A stretch of DNA of 64,000 bases, from the NCBI GenBank assembly GCA_964016885.1, contig OZ024742.1:117187323-117251322 (forward strand). Direction: 5' to 3'. Shown here piece after piece: positions 58,200 through 64,000 of this stretch (positions are counted from its first letter, which is position 1; every line of letters starts with the position of its first letter). The DNA is from Eledone cirrhosa. Its lineage: Eukaryota > Mollusca > Cephalopoda > Octopoda > Eledonidae. The notes beneath the pieces are model-generated. The model was not told where the DNA came from. It made no database searches and was given only the letters and a program-made list of their open reading frames with translations. A program made the translations under genes and the position numbers.

Positions 58200-58495
58200 A
58201 TACCCCACACCCTCCCACTGTAAAGTGGACGTGTCGGCACCATGGAAAAAAACCACCCAGCACTCACTGTAAATGAGGTTGGTGTTAGGAAGGGCATCCA
58301 GCTGTAGAAATCAAGCCAGAATCAGTTCCCGTATGAGCAAGGCATGGTCAGCCGACCGGACACTGCCCACAACAGGACAACCCGTCTAACCCATGCTAGC
58401 GTGTGGAAGAACGGACATAAAACGGTGATGATGATGATGATGATACCCCCATGCTAGCATAGAAGATGGACGTTAAATGATGATTATTATATATA
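58200..58495 (+). mobile_element. SINE-B/RTE 3' region plus a 40-base tail-only copy
   Basis: 58200-58441 has CCCACTGTAAAGTGGACGTG, GTTGGTGTTAGGAAGGGCAT, AACGGACATAAAACGG and (GAT)n. Directly after, 58445-58485 repeats only the last part of the tail (CCATGCTAGCATAGAAGATG). Confidence 0.7.
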
Positions 58496-58507
58496 TATAT
58501 ATGTAGA

Positions 58508-58845
58508 GGCACATGGCTTAGTGGTTAGAGCATTGGCCTTGCAATCGAAAGTTGTGAGTTCAATTCTCAGAGCGGGTGATGTGTTGTTTCCTTGAGCAAG
58601 ACACTTTATTTCACATTGCTCCAGTTTACTCAGCTGTAGAAATGAGATGATAGGGACTGGGGTCCAAATCATTCCACTGCAAAGTGGTCGTGTAGGTGCC
58701 ACGGCAAAAAAGCACCCAGCACTCACTGTAAATGAGGTTGGTGTTAGGAAGGGCATCCAGCTGTAGAAATCAAGCCAGAATCAGTTCCCGTCCCACCCTT
58801 GCAAGCAGGGAAAAAGCGGACGTAAAATGAAATGATGATGATGAT
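58508..58845 (+). mobile_element. SINE-B, nearly complete
   Basis: tRNA-like head with A box TGGCTTAGTGG (58514-58524) and B box GAGTTCAATTCTC (58556-58568), a middle with AGACACTTTATTTCACATTG, and a 3' region (from about 58670) shared with the RTE LINE, ending in (GAT)n. Head from a tRNA and tail from a LINE is the standard SINE plan. Confidence 0.82.
58514..58568 (+). promoter_or_regulatory. Pol III A and B boxes of SINE-B
   Basis: TGGCTTAGTGG and GAGTTCAATTCTC, 31 bases apart, match the tRNA internal promoter layout well. Confidence 0.65.
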
Positions 58846-59029
58846 GATATATATCATATATTTATACACAAGTATAGACATCCATATGAGGGAGTTCAAC
58901 CAATAACAATTTTGCTCAACAAAGGAATTAATTTAAAAAAATATATATATAAGTATCTCCTTATAATATATAACCAGCAATTTCTCTGTCTGTCTGTTCG
59001 ACAGTGGAAACACGTGCGCGCGTGGTTGC

Positions 59030-59510
59030 TATCTTTCTCTCTCTCCAGCTATCCCTCTCTTTTAGTCTGTCTGTTTCTCTCACTCTCACTCTTTCTCTTT
59101 GTAACACACTAACATTCCTCCCCTCTATCGCTGTGACGAATGGGGAGATGGAGGAGGAGGAGGAAGAGGAGGAGGAGGAGAGAGTCACTTTGTCACTTCA
59201 CCTCTGCCTTTCTTTCTCTCCCCTCTCACTCCCTCATTATGTACAGACATTAGGGCGGTGGATTGGCAGAATCTGTAGAGAGTCGGACACCATGCTTCAT
59301 AGCATGGAGTTACGTCCCTTTACGGTCTGAGTTCAAATACCGCCGAGGTTAACTTTGCCTTTCATCCTCACGGGGTCGATAAAATAAAGTAGCAGTAATG
59401 TACTGGGTAATTGCTGGCCTTGTGCCAAAAGTAGAAACAATTATTAGAAACATTGCTTCATTTTTACATATCTAAGCATTAGTAAAATAACTAATAATTT
59501 CAAAAGTAAT
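59030..59510 (-). mobile_element. Helitron-like internal region, inverted copy with a SINE inside
   Basis: 59030-59251 is the complement of 60565-60780 (words CTCTTTTAGTCTGTCTGTTT, TCTATCGCTGTGACGAATGG). A SINE-A sits at 59252-59439, after which similarity resumes briefly. Confidence 0.65.
59236..59454 (+). mobile_element. SINE-A in the Helitron-like copy, diverged target duplication
   Basis: ATTATGTACAGACATT (59236-59251) and ATTATTAGAAACATT (59440-59454). The uninterrupted sequence at about 60575-60590 shows the empty site, with a single ATTATGTACAGACATT. Confidence 0.88.
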
Positions 59511-59569
59511 TTTTCAATTCAAATTGTTATGAACAGCCAAACATTAATAATAATTTTGTTCTAAGAAAT

Positions 59570-59814
59570 ATATATACATTTCTGTGTGTGTAATATATAT
59601 ATATATACACACACAGAAATATATATATATACACACAGAAATATATATACATTTCTGTTTGTGTAATATATATATACACACAGAAATATATATACATTTC
59701 TGTGTGTGTAATATATATATATATACACACAGAAATATATATACATTTCTGTGTGTGTAATATATATATATATATATGCACACACAGAAATATATATACA
59801 TTTCTGTGTGTGTA

Positions 59815-59849
<35 letters not shown>

Positions 59850-59860
59850 TATATGGGCAT
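59570..59860. repeat. Minisatellite of palindromic units
   Basis: Units of about 55-65 bases, each with CACAGAAATATATATACATT followed by TCTGTGTG, so every unit can fold as AGAAAT...ATTTCT. Five to six units. Tyr/Ile-rich frames across it are artefacts. Confidence 0.85.
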
Positions 59861-59864
59861 TTCT

Positions 59865-60392
59865 CTGTTTGTCTGTCTGTCTGTCCTTCCCTAAAACTCA
59901 AATGTAGGTGCTACAGAAATATTACCTTCCCCTTCCTTTCTCCACTTTGGTACTATAAAGAGAAACACTCTCGCTATAGAAACATTACCTTCCTCTCTCC
60001 ACTGACTTTGGTAACTGAGGACGAGGGAATCGCTGGTTGCTATAGAGACACCTTGCACAAGCCAGAAGTAACCAGTTCGAGGCGGTTCTGACTTGACACC
60101 ATGCCAAGGACCATTTGAAAATATATTTCCATCGTTATATCATAACGTTTATGTATCATAACGTTTATATTTCCGTCACTAACCTATTTTTCTCCTTTTT
60201 CGTTTTAACATATATTTATTTCAAAGATTTCACCGTATGGATAACATATATATATTTATACATGCATAAAAGACACACCGAGAGACGGTGAACATGTGGT
60301 GCCGAAAACATTTCTCATCCAAATCTCAACAATATCAGTATATACACTAGATTTGCTAGCAGAAAACCGCCCACCGGGTGGTTTTCTGCTAG
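59865..60392 (+). mobile_element. Helitron-like element ending in hairpin-CTAG
   Basis: Starts in a TGTCTGTCTG-rich 5' part with CCTTCCCTAAAACTC, as in the next element, and ends with a hairpin (60356-60392; CTAGCAGAAAACC and its complement) and CTAG. No helicase is encoded. Ends are suggestive only. Confidence 0.5.
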
Positions 60393-60948
60393 TCTATATA
60401 TATAAAACAGAGGATGTCTGTCTGTGTGTCTGTTTCCCTAAAACTCGAGAAGTACACAACCGTGTTTTTTCAAACTTTACACATGTAACCCGTATGGCCC
60501 CGGAAGTGTTTTGAGCAAAGAAAATTTCAAATTATTCTGACCTAGGGATCGAATTAGTGAAGTGGCCAATGTCTGTACATAATGAGGGAGTGAGAGGGGA
60601 GAGAAAGAAACAGAGAGGCGAAGTGAAGAAGTGGATCGTTACTACTACTCTTCCTTCTCCCCATTCGTCACAGCGTTTTTCGATAGAGGGGAGAAATGTG
60701 AACGAGTTACAGAGAGAAAGAGTGAGAGTGAAAGAAACAGACAGACTAAAAGAGGGGGATAGCGGGAGAGAGAGAGTGACAGACGCCGTCTTTTGAGAGT
60801 TGTATGCGTCAAAGATACATCACAGTGGAATAACTATTGCGTGTGTGTGTACGTGCGCGCGTGTGGGTGTGAGTTTGTGTGCGTTTGCATGCGTGAGTGT
60901 GTATGTGTGCGTGAGTGATTATAAACTCTCTCACATGGTCTGATGGAA

Positions 60949-61090
60949 TTAACCCTTTAGCATTTACATTACTCTATATATACTATATTATTTTCATGGT
61001 AAAGGCTTTATCTCACATAATATAAAAATCTCATAGATTTAATATTATTTATTTTGAGAACAATACCTTAACCCTTTAGTATTAGAACCA
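60949..61090. mobile_element. Truncated piggyBac-like MITE copies
   Basis: TTAACCCTTTAGCATTTACA at 60949 and sequence up to CAATACCTTAA match the complement of 19850-20015; at 61068 a new TTAACCCTTTAG start follows at once, so two partial copies are joined. Confidence 0.65.
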
Positions 61091-61339
61091 CCCAACCGAT
61101 TGTTTTCAAACTTTACACATGTAATACTTATGGTCATATGAGTGTTTTGAGCAAAGAATATTTCAAATTTTCAATGGTTTAGGGACCGCATTAAGCGATT
61201 TAGCGATCTCTCTCAATAATTCTTAGTCTTTCTTTTTAGATAGATACATAGATATAACGTTGCGCCCTTATAATATCTGTCTGTATGTCTGGCTGTCTGC
61301 ATTACGACATTATGACGCTATATGTGTGTGTATATATGT

Positions 61340-61350
61340 ATATATATATA

Positions 61351-61427
<77 letters not shown>
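61340..61427. repeat. (TA)n microsatellite
   Basis: About 88 bases of pure TA after a short GTG interruption. Confidence 0.95.
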
Positions 61428-61432
<5 letters not shown>

Positions 61433-62124
61433 TGTAACGTTTTTCGAAATATTTACTTCTGCGTTCACGGATTGATTTTTTAGTTTCAGAAGATCCCGTT
61501 AAGGGTAAAAGCAGCGATTATTTGCTTAAACTTTAATCTGTTATGTATCCCGAGCAACGCCGGGCCATTCTGCTAGTATATATATATAAGGTGCTTAAGC
61601 TCAATTCATTATTCAGAACAAAACGAGCAGGAATCAAAGTTCAGGATTTAATCGAAAGAGGTATGATGCTAGTAGATGAAAACGATGAAAGTCATAGGAC
61701 ATAAATAATGAATTTAGAAGGAATACCAAAGTAGTTATTCATTTATAATCGTTTATTTCTACAATTGTTTCTATAAGGACTGATGTAGTACCAGTCAAAT
61801 GAATTAATTAATCAACCAATCAATTATTTATATGATACAAAAATATCTCTCCTCATATCATCATAAATATAGATCAATTAATTGAGTTACTTAGTCCCTT
61901 TAAGATAATACATAGGCAAGCATTCAAAGATAGAAAGAAAGCGTGAAAAATAAAGGAATGTGGGTTAAAGAATAGGATAGATATTTTAAGCATTTTATGG
62001 GAAAGTACAGTGTAAGATGTAAAATATTGTTAGTGAGAGATCTTTTGTTTTCCTCGTGTTTTCTTTTGCTCTTTCTACTACCTCTGCTGACAACAAAAAG
62101 TTTCTCCCTCTGAATGAAAAGCCT

Positions 62125-62570
62125 GCTGCGTGTGAAGTGCTAGGCTGCATTCTTCTGAAACATGGGCAGTGACTGTAAGGGATATGTGCAGGCTGGAGAG
62201 ATATGAAGTAGCCATCCTTTGATGGATATGTCATAAGAGAACGTCAGAACTTGGATGAACTGAGAGAAAACGTGGGTATAAGAGGAATGAGTAGTAGTGT
62301 ACAAGAAAGATGACTGTGTTGATAGGGACATGTGATGCATATGAATGGTGATGCTGGGTGGAGAAATTTCAGTGAAAGGAGTCCACAATAAAGGAAGGTC
62401 AAGGAGGAAAACCAGGGCAGAGGTTATGAGTGCTGATCTCAAATCACTGAAACTCACAGTGGATATGATGAAAGGTCATGATGAGTGGAGACATTCTGTG
62501 CTGGAAAGGACCCGTCCAACCCATGCAAGCATGCAAAAGCAGATGTAAAAATGATGATGAGGATATATAT
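62125..62570 (+). mobile_element. RTE-like LINE C-terminus, older family
   Basis: Plus-strand pieces SSETWAVTVRDMCRLERYE, RERQNLDELRENVGIRGM, then the open piece 62345-62548 with RRKTRAEVMSADLKSLKLTV and RTRPTHASM, and a GAT-type tail. Several frameshifts. Confidence 0.7.
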
Positions 62571-62759
62571 GCACATACATAATTGTACAAAGCTGAAATC
62601 AAAATATAATGCAGATGTAATGCAAAAGCAATAGGGTTCAATTTTTTTATGAAGACTGAAAGAAAAATTAAAATAGAGATGAAACTAAAGATAAAGCTTA
62701 TCAAAAAATACATTAGTTACTCAAATGTTTGTGTAACACTTACATATTTACATACAAAC

Positions 62760-63400
62760 ATACATATCCATAATATGAAAGAGTATTGGTGGAATGTTCC
62801 AGTAAAAACCCCAATAAAATGCAGGCATAACAGACCAGATATGATATGGGACAGGGAAAAGAAAGCATGCACAGTAGTGGAAGTTAGTTGCCCAGCAGAT
62901 GCCAATATAATATCAAAGATTAGCAAAAAGGAGAATATTTATGTAGAACTGATGAGAAATCTGCAGATACTCCACCCTGATTACACCTTCAGATTTATGC
63001 CTGTAATTATTGGGGCACTGGGGTATGTTAATAACTGCCTCAATACAAATCTTGAGAAGCTAGGCTTCACAGGAACAGAAAGAACACAACTAGTTACGAA
63101 ATTACAAGTACAATCCATTAATGGAACAGTAAAAATATGTAAAACATTCCAAAAATGTTGCATCTAATAACTGCATATACACATGTACAGATACAAAGCA
63201 TATACACATGCACACATACAACTCAAAACATCCACATCCACACATACAATAACATCCATATCTACGCATGCATACATGCAGGCATGCATACATAATCTAC
63301 CTAGTTGATGTTGTGTAAATTCCAATGAGAGAGTCTTGTATCTATGTTAGAAACCGGTAAATTTGTGAAATTATAAAACCAGAACATACATACGTATGTA
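62760..63400 (+). mobile_element. REL-D LINE 3' end, best copy
   Basis: Open frame to 63167 encoding the REL nuclease: HNRPDMIWDREKKACTVVEV, SCPADANI, FMPVIIGALGYV, LEKLGF and VQSINGTVKICKTF. RPD and the EV acid are intact. The start (62649) lies upstream of the homologous part, which begins near 62770. 3' untranslated region and ACAT-type tail follow. Other copies: 18715, 19131, 20770, 9820. Confidence 0.78.
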
Positions 63401-64000
63401 CTTATGTCCCCAAAAATAAATGTAGTGAAATGCGATGTGGTTATGTTGAAGTGTAGCAAAGCTGATGGTGGTGAAGCTGAATGTTACGTTGTGTATGGAG
63501 GTGGATATATTGGTTTGTGTTTGATGTTGTTCATTTGAGTGTGGCAGAGTTTGTAATAGTTTGTATTGTTGGCTTGCTGGGTGATAATGAAGCAGGTAAA
63601 AATTGTGGAGAAGATACTGAGGAATGAACAAGTAAAACATGGTTGCTTCATAAAGAATTTACTTACTTCGAAGCTATTGTCGATAAGACAATAAAACAAC
63701 AAATAGCTGAATGAATCGTGTGTTATGTTGGTTTGTGTGAATGTAATAGTAATCTGACCAGATGCATGAACTAACCTTTATAGAAGTAGTCTAACCCTGT
63801 CGACTGGGTTGGAGCATTTGGCTAAACGCTACATCTCTCTACTCTTGAGCAACTCAAAATATGTCCTTATCTTCCGAGAAACCAGAGTGGAATGACTTAA
63901 AGAAAAGCCTATCTCATTTAACCACAAGTTGTACAGTCTCTTCAGATCACTGGAGCCAATCAGAGATAAAATGAAACAGTTTTGCCGTGTCATTTGGAGG
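63400..64000. other. Unassigned end of window
   Basis: G- and T-rich sequence with no recognised frame or repeat. Confidence 0.35.

Larger units (their letters stand above)
60393..61576 (+). mobile_element. Helitron-like non-autonomous element
   Basis: Begins TCTATATATATAAAACAGAG directly after the CTAG of the previous element and ends CCCGAGCAACGCCGGG (61549-61564) ... CTGCTAG (61570-61576). TC start and hairpin + CTAG end are Helitron hallmarks. It contains a truncated piggyBac-like MITE (60949-61071) and a (TA)n array (61340-61427). Confidence 0.6.

Noticed and set aside
59527..59901. Long Tyr/Ile/Cys-rich frames in three phases
   Set aside because: They arise from the CA/TA minisatellite, which is open in several frames at once.
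63400..64000. Possible LTR because of repeated TGTTGGTTTGTG-like words
   Set aside because: No second LTR, primer-binding site or polypurine tract was seen within the window.

Overview
The window looks like intergenic or intronic DNA from a cephalopod, most likely an octopus. The evidence is an AT-rich sequence full of (TA)n, (GAT)n and (ATT)n arrays; many copies of a tRNA-derived SINE ending in GTAGAAACA, of the cephalopod/octopus type; RTE-like LINEs with GAT-repeat tails and an embedded zinc finger; and several LINE lineages with a restriction-enzyme-like (REL) endonuclease. The species call is from memory of cephalopod repeats, not from a search. I found no host protein-coding gene, rRNA or functional tRNA gene. 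Every protein-like reading frame I could identify belongs to a mobile element, and nearly all are truncated or broken.

Layout. 0-8.6 kb: a 506-residue R4/Dong-like LINE fragment (minus), an RTE-like copy that has lost its YADD motif (minus), a 245-bp foldback, (TA)n arrays, and older RTE-like fragments including an inverted pair. 8.6-16.6 kb: SINE-A copies with clean target-site duplications (one with a doubled head) and an internally deleted Dong-like element keeping both ends. 16.6-23.5 kb: fragments of a third REL-endonuclease LINE interrupted by a piggyBac-like MITE, a nuclease-domain remnant, a further LINE C-terminus, and SINEs. 23.5-27.9 kb: SINE-in-SINE insertion, a 1.2-kb hub of LINE and SINE pieces joined at (ATT)n, and an R4-like copy holding a TA-flanked MITE. 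28-40 kb: sparse, with LINE fragments and an R4-like LINE split by two insertions. 40.7-45.7 kb: a CR1/Jockey-like LINE nested in an RTE copy, LINE fragments, a pogo-like MITE and a hairpin element. 46-52.6 kb: mostly unassigned, with a 250-bp foldback. 52.6-57.5 kb: the best RTE copy (about 2.6 kb) and a truncated sibling. 57.9-61.6 kb: a second SINE family sharing its tail with the RTE, then Helitron-like ends in direct and inverted arrangement. 62.1-64 kb: LINE C-termini and unassigned sequence.

How the parts relate. RTE-like LINEs and SINE-B share a 3' region and GAT tail, which fits a LINE-SINE partnership. SINE-A copies end in GTAGAAACA and their duplicated target sites nearly always begin (A/G)TTAT or ATTAAT. 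The R4/Dong-like LINEs sit in (ATT)n/(AAT)n arrays. I infer that SINE-A may use an ATT-preferring LINE machinery; this is the most interesting signal here. Stretches not listed as features hold only AT-rich sequence and short microsatellites in which I saw no supportable feature.
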